Positions 43,447 through 53,423 are shown, numbered from the stretch's first letter. The stretch is 64,000 bases of DNA from Zobellia uliginosa (GCF_018860745.1 NZ_JAHKPY010000002.1:781659-845658), one strand, 5' to 3'. Numbers and translations are program-made. The notes: generated by a model from the letters alone, not told the origin.

Positions 43447-44043
43447 TTAGCTTACTGGATTGCTGGTATTCTGAAATATTACCATCAATATAGTTTGATA
43501 TTTCTCTCCCATCTTATTTCTTAAAATGCGGAAAGCTTTCGTTATTTGGTTCTCTACCGTTTTCTTAGAGAGGTTTAGACATTGAGATATCTCAATATTG
43601 GTAAGACCTTCTTTTTTGCTCATCAGAAAAATTTGTTTGCATTTTGGAGGCAATTGGTGAATAGCGTCGAAAAGGATAGTAAGTATCTTCTGTTCTTGCA
43701 CCTCGTCTTTTTCATCAATGGCAAGTTCCAAGGCGGTCATATATTTCTTTTCTAAAGCCATAACGGCCTTTCCCTTTCTATATTCGTCAATAAACTTATT
43801 ATGGACTGATTTGTATAGGTAGCTTTCCAAGGATAGTTCGTGTTTAAGCTTCTTACGTTTTTCCCAAATCTGAACAAATACATTTTGAACAATATCCTCA
43901 GCTATTAGGTCATCTTTAATCAAGCTGTTAGCATAGTTGCATAATCTATTGTGATACTGTTCTATGAGATGAACATATGCAATTTCATCACCGTTTTTTA
44001 AACCTTTAATCAGTATATCTTGATCATTAAAGTGCCTCTTCAT
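43447..44043 (-). CDS. FecI-type ECF sigma factor (locus 2)
   Basis: A 198-residue paralogue of the locus 1 sigma factor. Region 2 has LIKDDLIAEDIVQNVFVQIW and EKRKKLKHELSLESYLYKSV, and region 4 LPPKCKQIFLMSKKEGLT with SQCLNLSKKTVENQITKAFR. It starts with ATG 44043 and is divergent from fecR2 with 112 bases between. The layout equals locus 1. It probably recognises the AGTAGGGG promoter at 44107. Confidence 0.9.
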   Translation of the reverse strand: MKRHFNDQDILIKGLKNGDEIAYVHLIEQYHNRLCNYANSLIKDDLIAEDIVQNVFVQIWEKRKKLKHELSLESYLYKSVHNKFIDEYRKGKAVMALEKKYMTALELAIDEKDEVQEQKILTILFDAIHQLPPKCKQIFLMSKKEGLTNIEISQCLNLSKKTVENQITKAFRILRNKMGEKYQTILMVIFQNTSNPVS

Positions 44044-44106
44044 ATTTTCGTTTGGTTGTGGGTTTGGTTCTGATATTTAGCAAATATGAAAAAAAAATGT
44101 GAAAAA

Positions 44107-44140
44107 AGTAGGGGTTTCTTAGTTTGGGTTCGTGTTAGTG
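44107..44140 (+). promoter_or_regulatory. Possible FecI-type promoter before fecR2
   Basis: AGTAGGGG (44107-44114) with CGTGTTAG (44131-44138) 16 bases later. The equivalent place before fecR1 has AGTTAGGG and TTGTAGTA. The match of two loci supports a common class of ECF promoter. Confidence 0.35.
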
Positions 44141-44155
44141 TGAATTACATAATGA

Positions 44156-45319
44156 ATGAAACCAAAGAAATTACATAAACTGATTATCAAATATGTTACA
44201 GATTCGATTTCGAAATCGGAACTGGACGAATTGGATAATGAGCTACAACACCCTTCCAATATTCAACTTTTTAATGAATACGCAAAGTTAAACTTTAGAA
44301 TTGACAGTAAAATGAAAACCTACGATACTGAAAAGTCAAAGCGCTTGTTACTGGACAAAATGAGAAACGATAAAAGAGAGCCAAAAAAGTTGAAGTCGAA
44401 CAACTTTCTTAAGTATGCGGCCCTAATCGTTTTATCTATGACTATAGGGTATTTAGTAAAGGAATTTGTCTATGAGAATGAGAACGGAACCCAATTTTCT
44501 TCAGAAGAGAACTTTATTACTCTGGAACGTGAGGATGGAAATATTCAGGTTATTTCAGAAGACGGAACGACTCAGATTTTGGGTAAAAATGGAAATGTTG
44601 TAGGCTCTCAAGTCGGCAATCAATTGGTATATGAAGTTAATAATGGGGCCGAAACAAGTGAGCCAGTATATAATACACTAAATGTACCTTATGGAAAAAA
44701 GTTTGAGCTCAAATTAGCAGACGGTTCTGTAGCTTATTTAAACTCAGGGTCATCGCTGAAATATCCCGTAGAATTTCAAAAAGGAAAGGAACGAAAAATT
44801 TTTTTGAAGGGTGAGGCATTTTTGGATGTAGCTGAGGATAAAAATCGAGCCTTTATAGTAAATGCAGCAGATTTAAAGATTAAAGTATATGGTACCAAGT
44901 TTAATGTTTCGGCATATCCTGAAGATGTGCAGAAAGAAGTAGTTCTCGTTGAGGGCTCTGTTGGTATGTATTCAGAAATAAATGTAGGAGATGTAAGTAA
45001 GGAAACAGTTCTAACCCCTGGCACCAAGGGCCGATATGATAATGAACTAGGTGATATTTCTACTAAAAAGGTTGTAACAAGTATATATACATCTTGGGTT
45101 CAAGGAGTATTAGTCTTTAGAAATATGAGTTTCGAAGATATTCTTAAAAAGTTAGAACGGCATTACGATGTTAAGATAATTAATCAGAATTCAAGATTGT
45201 CTGCAGAAACTTTCAATGCTAGTTTTGGAGATATGCCAATCGAAAAAATATTGGAGTATTTCAAGAGCCAATATAATATGGATTATGTAATTGAGAATGA
45301 TGCTATAACTGTAAAATAA
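44156..45319 (+). CDS. FecR-family anti-sigma factor (locus 2)
   Basis: A 387-residue anti-sigma factor, the same length as FecR1. It has an N-terminal cytosolic part, one transmembrane helix (about 83-100), the FecR domain (NVPYGKKFELKLADGSVAYL, LKGEAFLDV, DLKIKVYGTKFNVSAY) and the C-terminal DUF4974 part (FEDILKKLERHYDVKI). It couples SusC2 occupancy to the sigma factor encoded opposite. It heads the operon fecR-susC-susD-sulfatase/SMP-30. The start is ATG 44156; a nearby ATG at 44152 is out of frame. Confidence 0.92.
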   Translation: MKPKKLHKLIIKYVTDSISKSELDELDNELQHPSNIQLFNEYAKLNFRIDSKMKTYDTEKSKRLLLDKMRNDKREPKKLKSNNFLKYAALIVLSMTIGYLVKEFVYENENGTQFSSEENFITLEREDGNIQVISEDGTTQILGKNGNVVGSQVGNQLVYEVNNGAETSEPVYNTLNVPYGKKFELKLADGSVAYLNSGSSLKYPVEFQKGKERKIFLKGEAFLDVAEDKNRAFIVNAADLKIKVYGTKFNVSAYPEDVQKEVVLVEGSVGMYSEINVGDVSKETVLTPGTKGRYDNELGDISTKKVVTSIYTSWVQGVLVFRNMSFEDILKKLERHYDVKIINQNSRLSAETFNASFGDMPIEKILEYFKSQYNMDYVIENDAITVK

Positions 45320-45380
45320 ATTATTAAAAACTATAAAAATACTGCTAATGAAGAATTAAGAGAGCTATTCTGTTCGCTTT

Positions 45381-45437
45381 TAACCTATATCTAAGATAGG
45401 TTAAAAATAATCGGAAAATGTGTCACCATTTCCCGAT
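45381..45437. promoter_or_regulatory. Double hairpin in the fecR2-susC2 leader
   Basis: TAACCTAT...ATAGGTTA (45381-45403) is a perfect eight-base stem. ATCGGAAAATG...ATTTCCCGAT (45410-45437) repeats the stem found at 24997-25024 base for base, while the loop differs. Conservation of stem but not loop argues for a structural role in the message. Confidence 0.5.
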
Positions 45438-45489
45438 TGGTAGAAGTGATTAACCAAATTGAATAACCACAATCAAACACTATAAAAGT

Positions 45490-48400
45490 ATGAAAAAATT
45501 TCTTGATCATTCGAGAACGTCACGCCCATTGCTTAAACTCAATTTGAAGATGAAAATCAGTATGTTATTCATGTTTATGGTCTTATTTACCATGCAGGCC
45601 AAAACATCGTATTCGCAGGGGACAAAGATTACACTAGATTTGAACAATGTCACTGTTATAAGGCTTATTGATGAAATTGAAAGCCAAACCGAATTTCATT
45701 TTGTGTATCAAATCAAAGACGTTGATTTGAATAGAATAATAAGTGTAAAAGCAAAGCAAGAAACGGTACCACAGATTCTAACTAGAATTTTCGCAAAAAC
45801 AAGAACTACTCATCGGGTGGTAGATAAACAGATATTTCTTAAACAGCGTGTGAGTGCCGGTAATGCTCTAAATCAAAAGGTTTCAACTAGTTTAATCACG
45901 CAGCAAATGGTAGTATCCGGAACGGTTACCGACATTAATGGTCAACCATTGCCAGGAGCCAGTATTGTTGTAAAAGGCACTGCAAATGGTACAACCACAG
46001 ATTTTGATGGTAATTTTTCTGTTTCGGTAGATGATGAGAAAGCTATATTGATTGTTTCCTATATTGGTTTTACCACATTGGAAGTTCAGGTTGAAGGGAG
46101 ATCTGATATTCAGATAATCCTCTTTGAAGACTCTGCAAAGTTGGATGAAGTAGTTGTAATTGGGTACGGTACGTCTACTAAGAAAGATCTGGTTTCTGCT
46201 GTAGCCTCAGTAAAATCTGACGTTCTGGAAAATCAGCCGGTAGCTCGATTGGACCAAGCGCTGCAGGGTCGTGCTGCTGGGGTAAATGTAACTTCAAACA
46301 ATGGAGCGCCTGGAGCTGCTTCCACCATTAGAATTAGGGGTCAGAATTCTATAAATGGAAATAATAATCCTTTATACGTAGTTGACGGATTTATTGCTGG
46401 GAATAATTTTAATTTGAACAACATCAATGTGAATGATATTGAATCCGTTGATATTCTCAAAGATGCTACTGCTTTAGCCATTTATGGTACTAGAGGAGCT
46501 TCCGGAGTTATTTTGGTGACCACAAAAAGTGGTGCTAAATTGCCAGCAGGAAAACCGGTAATCTCTATTAATCATTATCAAGCTACACAGGTATTGGCTA
46601 ATAAGATTGATCTTCTTGATGGTGAAGGTTATGTAGATTATATTAACGAGTCCGGTCAATTTGTCCCTGGTCCAGGTGTAGATGTAAACGGTGTAAACGT
46701 GCCAATTGGAATGAGGGATACTTCTTTGCCCTTGTATTATAATTCGGAAAATACTCCAAATACAGATTGGTTGGGTCTTGTAACTCAAATGGGGACTATA
46801 AGCAATACGGATTTATCCATTGCAGGTAGGGGGGAAAAGACCAACTATTACATGTCCATGAACTATTTTAATCAGGAAGGAATCTTAAAGGGTTCAGGTT
46901 TGGAGAGAGTAACTATGCGAACAAATTTAGATGTAGACTTATCTGATGATTTAAAAATCGGAGTTAGGTTAAATCTTTCTAGATTTAAAATGGAAAATAA
47001 CAAGGTTGATTTTCAGGGAATAATACATAGTGTTTTACCTGTAAGAACAGTCTATGATGAAAATGGAGAATTAACAGGTACTAACCCAATAAGCAGTTAT
47101 TCACAACGTAACCCTATTGCCGACATTGATTTAAGAGATGACCACGATTTGGTTACTAATGTGGTGGCAAATACTTATTTAGAATACGAGATATTCAAAA
47201 ATTTTAAGTTTAAAACGACTTTTGGGGCTGAATTGAATTATTTTAAAAATAATTCCTACCTCTCTGCCTTTGATCCGGCAAGGGTAGCGGATAATGCCAT
47301 TGGTGGGTTTGCTCAAGTAAACCAAAATCAAAGCCAAAGTTTGTTGAACGAAAATACTTTTACGTACAATAAGAATTTTGGCAAACACTCCTTAAAGTTT
47401 TTAGGTGGATTTACATGGCAAAAGGATACTTCCGAAGGAGCCAATGCAATAGCGGAAGGGTATCCTAATGATGCTGTAAAATATAATTCTTTACAAACAG
47501 GCGCCAATGCCTCTACCTATGATATTAGCTCCAATTACCTTCAAAGAACTTTAACGTCTTTTTTAGGACGTGTTAGTTATAATTTTGATGATCGATATAT
47601 TCTTACTCTAGTAGGTCGGAAAGATGGTTCCTCAGTTTTCGAAACTGGGAATAAATGGGCCTTTTTCCCTTCTGTTGGGGGTGCATGGAATATGGATAGA
47701 GAGGGTTTTATGAAAAATGCTGAATCCATTAGTTTGTTGAAACTTAGGGGGAGTTATGGAATTATTGGGGAACAAGGAGTCGCACCGTATAATTCTTTTA
47801 ATTTATTGAATCCACAGAACACCTATTTTAATGAGAATCTCGTAGGAGCAGTTCTTTTAGGAACACCAGCTTCTGAGGGACTTAAGTGGGAAACGACAAA
47901 ACAGTTGGACATTGGTTTTGAACTTGGATTGTGGAGTAACCGTGTAACTTTTGAGGCGGACTATTACCAGAAAACGACGGAAGATCTTTTACTGTTTTCT
48001 GCATTACCTACTACTGCTGGAGAGCGACAGTTAAAAAATGTAGGATCCGTTCAAAACAGAGGTTTTGAATTTTCGTTGAACACCCTGAATGTAAGTAAGA
48101 ATAATTTTGAATGGGATACTTCTGTTACTCTATCTACCAATAAAAGTGAAGTTCTAGATCTTGGTGATGAAGACTACATCAATCTTCAAGCTACCGGAAC
48201 TCGCGGAGGCCCTTCTGGTCGTATTATTGTAGGCCAGCCTATGCCAGTATTTGTAGGGGCCGAGTATTTGGGAACCTATAAGAATCCCCAAGAAATCGTA
48301 GATGACAACCTTGTAGGGCAAGTGTTTTTGGGCAGTCCTAGGTTCCGGGATGTGGATGGCAACGGCACTATTAATCAAGAGGACTATATAATCACCGGTA

Positions 48401-48924
48401 GCCCCCAACCAGATTTCTTTGGAGGCATTAGAAATACCTTTACTTATAACGGGCTTTCTTTGGATATTTTTTTCCAAGGACAGTACGGAAGTGATATTTT
48501 CAATATAAGAACGCAATCTTCCTTTTACGGACGAGGCGATCATAATTTGGATCCAATCGTACTGGGAAGATATATAGAGGGGGTAAATGAAACCTCTGAT
48601 ATTCCAAGGGCCGGTACATCAACCAGTTTGTATAATCCTAACAGTACAGTTAATATTGAGGATGGCTCTTATTTAAGACTAAAAACAGTTTCCTTAGGAT
48701 ATGATATTCCTTTGGAGAATGCACGTTTAGATAATATTTTTAGCCGTCTTAATGTATATGTAACCGGCACTAATCTTTTGTTATTTTCTAAATTTAGGAT
48801 GGGTGACCCAGAGGTAAACAACTTTACTGCAGGTAGTGGGTTCGATTCTGTTTCTCAGGGTTTTGCCTTTCCATCATATCCCTATGCAAGGACGATTACT
48901 GTAGGTGTAAAGATGAATTTTTAA
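45490..48924 (+). CDS. SusC/RagA-family TonB-dependent receptor with STN domain (locus 2)
   Basis: A 1,144-residue outer-membrane transporter. The signal hydrophobic stretch is ISMLFMFMVLFTMQAKTSYSQ. The STN domain covers about 45-118, the carboxypeptidase-like domain about 140-218 (GTVTDINGQPLPGASIVVKG), the plug about 222-340 (DEVVVIGYGTSTKKDLVSAV), and the rest is a barrel ending VGVKMNF. The STN domain fits regulation through FecR2. susD2 follows after about 90 bases. It is clearly paralogous to SusC1 but divergent. Confidence 0.95.
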   Translation: MKKFLDHSRTSRPLLKLNLKMKISMLFMFMVLFTMQAKTSYSQGTKITLDLNNVTVIRLIDEIESQTEFHFVYQIKDVDLNRIISVKAKQETVPQILTRIFAKTRTTHRVVDKQIFLKQRVSAGNALNQKVSTSLITQQMVVSGTVTDINGQPLPGASIVVKGTANGTTTDFDGNFSVSVDDEKAILIVSYIGFTTLEVQVEGRSDIQIILFEDSAKLDEVVVIGYGTSTKKDLVSAVASVKSDVLENQPVARLDQALQGRAAGVNVTSNNGAPGAASTIRIRGQNSINGNNNPLYVVDGFIAGNNFNLNNINVNDIESVDILKDATALAIYGTRGASGVILVTTKSGAKLPAGKPVISINHYQATQVLANKIDLLDGEGYVDYINESGQFVPGPGVDVNGVNVPIGMRDTSLPLYYNSENTPNTDWLGLVTQMGTISNTDLSIAGRGEKTNYYMSMNYFNQEGILKGSGLERVTMRTNLDVDLSDDLKIGVRLNLSRFKMENNKVDFQGIIHSVLPVRTVYDENGELTGTNPISSYSQRNPIADIDLRDDHDLVTNVVANTYLEYEIFKNFKFKTTFGAELNYFKNNSYLSAFDPARVADNAIGGFAQVNQNQSQSLLNENTFTYNKNFGKHSLKFLGGFTWQKDTSEGANAIAEGYPNDAVKYNSLQTGANASTYDISSNYLQRTLTSFLGRVSYNFDDRYILTLVGRKDGSSVFETGNKWAFFPSVGGAWNMDREGFMKNAESISLLKLRGSYGIIGEQGVAPYNSFNLLNPQNTYFNENLVGAVLLGTPASEGLKWETTKQLDIGFELGLWSNRVTFEADYYQKTTEDLLLFSALPTTAGERQLKNVGSVQNRGFEFSLNTLNVSKNNFEWDTSVTLSTNKSEVLDLGDEDYINLQATGTRGGPSGRIIVGQPMPVFVGAEYLGTYKNPQEIVDDNLVGQVFLGSPRFRDVDGNGTINQEDYIITGSPQPDFFGGIRNTFTYNGLSLDIFFQGQYGSDIFNIRTQSSFYGRGDHNLDPIVLGRYIEGVNETSDIPRAGTSTSLYNPNSTVNIEDGSYLRLKTVSLGYDIPLENARLDNIFSRLNVYVTGTNLLLFSKFRMGDPEVNNFTAGSGFDSVSQGFAFPSYPYARTITVGVKMNF

Positions 48925-49017
48925 TAAAAAAATGAGATTGATAAGGCGTAAATATGCCATACATAATGATCATTACGAATTACAGCTAACTTCAATAAAA
49001 TAATTAAATAGCACAAG

Positions 49018-50595
49018 ATGAAAAATATAATAAAAATCATAGGTTTCCTTTCAATAGGGATGGGGCTTTTGATTCTTTCGGGATGCGAAAACTTTTTGGA
49101 AGAAGATTTAAGGGATAAAATACCCACAAATACTTTTTTTAGTAATGATGCGGAGGCATTGTTGGCAGTAAATGGACTGTACCGAATATGGCATAATGAG
49201 GCATTGTACGGGCGAAGAGGCCTGGATAATTATAATTTATATGGAGCGGATGAAGTTGGGCCTGGGAGGAACATAAATGGAGTAATATATAATTATCTTA
49301 TTGCTGAGGGTGTTATTGCTGATCAAGATGATTTAGGTGATGTATGGGCTTCTCTTTATGAAATTGTAAGGAACAGCGATTTGGATATTGCCAATATAGA
49401 GGGAAATGAAGCATTGAGTGAAAAGATAAGGGATCAAACTCTTGGAGAGGCATTGTTTATGCGTGCCTTTGCTTATTATCATTTGACCAATCTTTGGGGA
49501 GACGTACCCTACTTTAGGGAGTTATTGTCGTTGGATGAATTACGAACGTTGGAACGAACTGATAAAACTCTGATTCGTACTGATATGAAGGCTGACTTGA
49601 ATCGTGCTTTTGCCTTGTTGCCAAGTACCTATTCCGGTAAGGATTTGGGAAGGGCTAGTAAATGGGCGGCAGCTACGTTAAAAGCTAAATTCCATCTTTA
49701 TGATAGAGAATGGGCATTGGCCAAAGAAGAATGCCTAAAAGTAATCAATAATTCCCCACATCGGTTGTTGGATAATTATGCAGATGTTTTTGATCAATCA
49801 GAAGTAGCCAATCAATTCAACGATGAGCAAATCTTTATTATTGATTTTACAAAGGATCCGTTATTAAGTGCTGGGGGTAGCTTTCTCCATACCGATGATT
49901 ATAACCCACGTTTGAGAGATGAGCCGAAAGATAGAACCCAACGTCCTGATGGTCCAGGGACTCCTCAAAGATGGGAAATATTTAAAGATGTTATGGCCGA
50001 GTATGGAGAAGATATGACTGGTTTTGGTTGGGCTATCGTAATGCCCGAATTGGCAGATCAAAATAATTGGGAAGAGGGAGATTTGCGTTACGAAGCAACA
50101 GTTGTAAAGGAGTATCTGGGTTTTGAGCTTAACAGTCCTTATTTCAGGAAAAACTGGAACTTGAATATAGTTTCTTCTCCAAGGAACAATCATCCTGAAA
50201 ATTATGTGGTTTTCCGATTGGCAGATGTATATCTTATGGCTGCTGAGGCGGAAAATGAACTCAATGGTCCTGCCAATGCCTTCCAATACGTAAATAGGGT
50301 GCGTGAGCGAGCTTTTGATCCAGACGTGCCATGGGGAGGAATGAGTCAGCTAGAATTTAGGGAATCCATGTACGACGAACGTAAGTTTGAGCTTTCTGCC
50401 GAAGGTCAACGAAAAATGGATTTAATTCGATGGGGTATTTTGCTGGATGTTGTAAAATCTACCGAACAAAAAAGCTGGAACAACCCTGCGGACAATATTC
50501 AGCCACACCATGTAAAGTTGCCTATTCCATTAACCGAAATCTTATTGAATCCAAATCTATTAAATACAGACCCGACTAATAATGGATATCGGTAG
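49018..50595 (+). CDS. SusD/RagB-family nutrient-binding lipoprotein (locus 2)
   Basis: A 525-residue surface lipoprotein. The signal ends LLILSGC, then ENFLEEDLRDKIPTNTFF. SusD features are LGEALFMRAFAYYHLTNLWG, FRLADVYLMAAEAENELNGP and DERKFELSAEGQRKMDLIRW, plus the HHVKLPIPLTEILLNPNL end. It works as the ligand lid of SusC2. The downstream sulfatase fusion begins 184 bases later. Confidence 0.95.
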   Translation: MKNIIKIIGFLSIGMGLLILSGCENFLEEDLRDKIPTNTFFSNDAEALLAVNGLYRIWHNEALYGRRGLDNYNLYGADEVGPGRNINGVIYNYLIAEGVIADQDDLGDVWASLYEIVRNSDLDIANIEGNEALSEKIRDQTLGEALFMRAFAYYHLTNLWGDVPYFRELLSLDELRTLERTDKTLIRTDMKADLNRAFALLPSTYSGKDLGRASKWAAATLKAKFHLYDREWALAKEECLKVINNSPHRLLDNYADVFDQSEVANQFNDEQIFIIDFTKDPLLSAGGSFLHTDDYNPRLRDEPKDRTQRPDGPGTPQRWEIFKDVMAEYGEDMTGFGWAIVMPELADQNNWEEGDLRYEATVVKEYLGFELNSPYFRKNWNLNIVSSPRNNHPENYVVFRLADVYLMAAEAENELNGPANAFQYVNRVRERAFDPDVPWGGMSQLEFRESMYDERKFELSAEGQRKMDLIRWGILLDVVKSTEQKSWNNPADNIQPHHVKLPIPLTEILLNPNLLNTDPTNNGYR

Positions 50596-50778
50596 GCTCT
50601 AAAAATTAACTTAGGAGTTAAATTCTTAATCAGAACACCTGTTGTATAAGAAATGGAGCTGAAATACCCTGAATACCAAAACTTAAAATCTATTATGATA
50701 TTCAGCTGGTCAGGAAAGGAAAAAGGCAGGTGTTAAATCTCTATCTCACATTCTATTAAACAATGTTCACTAAAGTAA

Positions 50779-53064
50779 ATGAATATGAAAATTCGTTCGA
50801 ATTATTTTATATATATATGGTTGTTCTTGGGTACTTGCTTTGGAAAATTGGTGGCCCAGAATCCTTCTAAAAATCGTCCCAATATTATTCTTATCATGAT
50901 GGATGATCTTGGTTATGAAGGTATTGGTAACTACGGAGGAACTTCGTATAACACTCCGAATATAGATAAAATGGCGGTATCAGGAATGCAGTTCAATCAG
51001 GCTTATGCACAACCACTTTGTGCCCCCACCAGAGTAAAACTAATGACTGGAAAATACAATTTCCGTAATTGGGAGGCCTTCGGAATTCTTGATCCTAATG
51101 AAAAAACATTTGGACATTTAATGCAAGATGCAGGTTATGCAACTTGTATTGTAGGTAAGTGGCAATTACAGAGCTATGACCCCCCAGAATATCCTGGTAG
51201 CGAATACAGACGAGGCACAGGTATGAAAGTAGATAAGGCAGGTTTTGACGAATATAGTTTGTGGCATACCTCTCATACAGAGGATAAGGGATCTCGATAC
51301 GCGGACCCAACGATTTTCCAGAATGGTAAATTTTTATCGGATACTAAAGGAAAATATGGTCCGGATATTTTTTCTGCTTACTTAAATGAATATGTGGGAA
51401 GGCCGCATAACAAGCCTTTTTTCATTTATTATCCCATGGCACTTACACACGGCCCCTTTACTCCAACTCCGCAAAGTGAAGATTGGAAGGACCCAACAAA
51501 AAGACATGATGATAACGTCATGTATTTCAAGGATATGGTAGAATATGCGGACAAAATTATCGGTGATATTATTACTAATTTAGAAAAGAACGGTTTACGA
51601 GAAAACACTCTTATTCTCTTTTATTCAGATAATGGTACTCCTCAGAGTATTTATTCCAAAATTGGTAATAAAACTATTCAAGGAGGTAAAGGTTTGACTA
51701 CCGAAGCAGGAGTAAAGGTTCCTTTTATAGCAAACTGGCCTGAGCAAATTGCTGCTGGTTCAGTTTCCAATGAATTCGTTGATGCTATAGATTTCTTGCC
51801 CACCATTCTAGAGGTAGCACAAGTACCTATACCCAAAAATTTTCATACTGATGGACAAAGTTTTCTTCCTGTTTTGAAGGGACGGCCATCAAATCGAAGG
51901 GATTGGATATATATGAGCTACAACCCTAAACCGGGATGGGACAAAGATCAGTTTGCAGATGCAGAGTTTGTATTTAACGATAAATATAAATTATATGGAG
52001 ATGGTAGGTTTTATGAAACGGCTAGTGATGTTTTTGAAAAAAAAATATTAACTACTGCCAACCTTTCCCCAAATGAAAGAAGGATTAGGGATAGGTTTGG
52101 GGTAATAATAGATTCCCTTAAAAAATATCCGAGTTACGGTTCTATAGAGCGTCTTGATCCCGGATTGGATATTGTTGTTACTGCACACGCACGAATTGAT
52201 TTGGTAGCCGAAGGCTTTAATAGGGCAGAGGGGCCTGTCTGGATGCCAAATGGTCAAAAACTTCTTTTCTCCGATGTTCCAGAGAACAAAATTTACCAAT
52301 GGAATGATTTGGATGGATTGAGCCTCTATCTGAAACCCTCGGAACATATGGATGAGGGAAGAGATTACAAAGGGATGGGGTCAAAGAGTTTAACTTTTGA
52401 TTTAAAGGGAAACTTGGTCTTGAGTAAAAAGGGAGATCATGTAATTAGTAGACTTATAAGTATAAAGGATTCCTCAAACCCTAAGTTTGAGCCTTTGATA
52501 ACCGGATATAACGGAAAAAAATTTAATTCTCCCAATGATTTGATTTATGATAGGAAAGGTAATCTGTATTTTACGGACTTCTCTTTTGGTTCGGCAAAAG
52601 AAAAAAGTGAGATAGGCTTCAATGGAGTCTACTTTTTCTCAAAAGATGGAGAACTGAGTCTTTTGGACAAATCTCTTAAAGCTCCAAACGGTATAGCCTT
52701 ATCCAATGATAACAAAATCTTATATATAGCAGATTCGGAAGACAATCAACCTAAAGTCATTGCTTATGATATAGTGAAGAATGGTATTATAGAAAATAAA
52801 AGAATATTTTTTGACGCAACTAAATTGCGAAAAGCCACTATAGATAATCAATCTTTGGGAGGAATAACGATTGATAAAAAGGGGAATATTTTTATAGTGG
52901 CCCACGATGGGGTATTGATACTTTCCCCAAATGGTGAACATCTGGGAACAATTAAAACCGGTAAAAAGGCTACTAATTGTGAATTCAGTGATGATGGACG
53001 GCATCTATTTATTACCACAAATGACTGTTTGTTAAGGGTAAAGCTAAGGCCTTATACTATGTGA
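50779..53064 (+). CDS. Sulfatase fused to an SMP-30/gluconolactonase-type propeller (locus 2)
   Basis: A 761-residue exported protein (signal ending GKLVAQ). Residues 33 to about 440 form a sulfatase: IMMDDLGYEG (D42-D43), the formylglycine motif C81-A-P-T-R in PLCAPTRVKLMTGKY, and FYSDNGTPQ. The usual GKWHLG is GKWQL (127-130), so the catalytic histidine position is glutamine. Residues about 470-758 are an SMP-30/gluconolactonase/LRE beta-propeller, with E484 in AEGPVW, N586 in SPNDL, N637 in PNGIAL and D652 in IADSED as the likely metal set. Fusion of a desulfating and a lactone-hydrolysing domain suggests sequential work on a sulfated sugar acid. That is inference. Confidence 0.85.
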   Translation: MNMKIRSNYFIYIWLFLGTCFGKLVAQNPSKNRPNIILIMMDDLGYEGIGNYGGTSYNTPNIDKMAVSGMQFNQAYAQPLCAPTRVKLMTGKYNFRNWEAFGILDPNEKTFGHLMQDAGYATCIVGKWQLQSYDPPEYPGSEYRRGTGMKVDKAGFDEYSLWHTSHTEDKGSRYADPTIFQNGKFLSDTKGKYGPDIFSAYLNEYVGRPHNKPFFIYYPMALTHGPFTPTPQSEDWKDPTKRHDDNVMYFKDMVEYADKIIGDIITNLEKNGLRENTLILFYSDNGTPQSIYSKIGNKTIQGGKGLTTEAGVKVPFIANWPEQIAAGSVSNEFVDAIDFLPTILEVAQVPIPKNFHTDGQSFLPVLKGRPSNRRDWIYMSYNPKPGWDKDQFADAEFVFNDKYKLYGDGRFYETASDVFEKKILTTANLSPNERRIRDRFGVIIDSLKKYPSYGSIERLDPGLDIVVTAHARIDLVAEGFNRAEGPVWMPNGQKLLFSDVPENKIYQWNDLDGLSLYLKPSEHMDEGRDYKGMGSKSLTFDLKGNLVLSKKGDHVISRLISIKDSSNPKFEPLITGYNGKKFNSPNDLIYDRKGNLYFTDFSFGSAKEKSEIGFNGVYFFSKDGELSLLDKSLKAPNGIALSNDNKILYIADSEDNQPKVIAYDIVKNGIIENKRIFFDATKLRKATIDNQSLGGITIDKKGNIFIVAHDGVLILSPNGEHLGTIKTGKKATNCEFSDDGRHLFITTNDCLLRVKLRPYTM

Positions 53065-53308
53065 TATTGAATTTGCCCTAAGTAATGAATAAAAATGTTT
53101 TAATCCTTTGGTTTCAAACATAATATAGAGCAAAGTTGCTCAAGATTGAGAATTTATATGGTGTAGTAATTAATAAAGCTATTTTCTTTTGCAAACTTGT
53201 ATTAAATAGAGCAGTTTTTTAATAGTAAACTTAATTAAAGGCGGGAGAGGGTAGAACAGAAAGATTGATTATGTATCGGTATAAGATACATGTAGGATGA
53301 ATAAGTTT

Positions 53309-53423
53309 GTTGAGTTAGTTTAGTTTTTTTGATAAGAGCAACAGAAAACTGTTGCTCTTTTTTGGTTAAAAACAACCACATGGACATGGTTTAAGCTCCA
53401 CAATGTTTATGGTGGCTATTATT
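53309..53423 (+). repeat. Dispersed terminator-linked repeat, copy A
   Basis: About 115 bases from GTTGAGTTAGTTTAG to GGTGGCTATTATTA recur at 62049-62160 with few changes. It contains a terminator (53335-53363) and then CCACATGGACATGG and the first eight codons of a reading frame (ATG 53403). In copy B this frame continues as a complete gene; here it soon leaves the shared sequence and stops. Confidence 0.8.
53335..53363 (+). terminator. Terminator of locus 2
   Basis: AGAGCAACAG (53335-53344) pairs perfectly with CTGTTGCTCT (53349-53358) around AAAA, followed by TTTTTT. It belongs to the module shared with locus 1 and locus 3. Confidence 0.85.
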
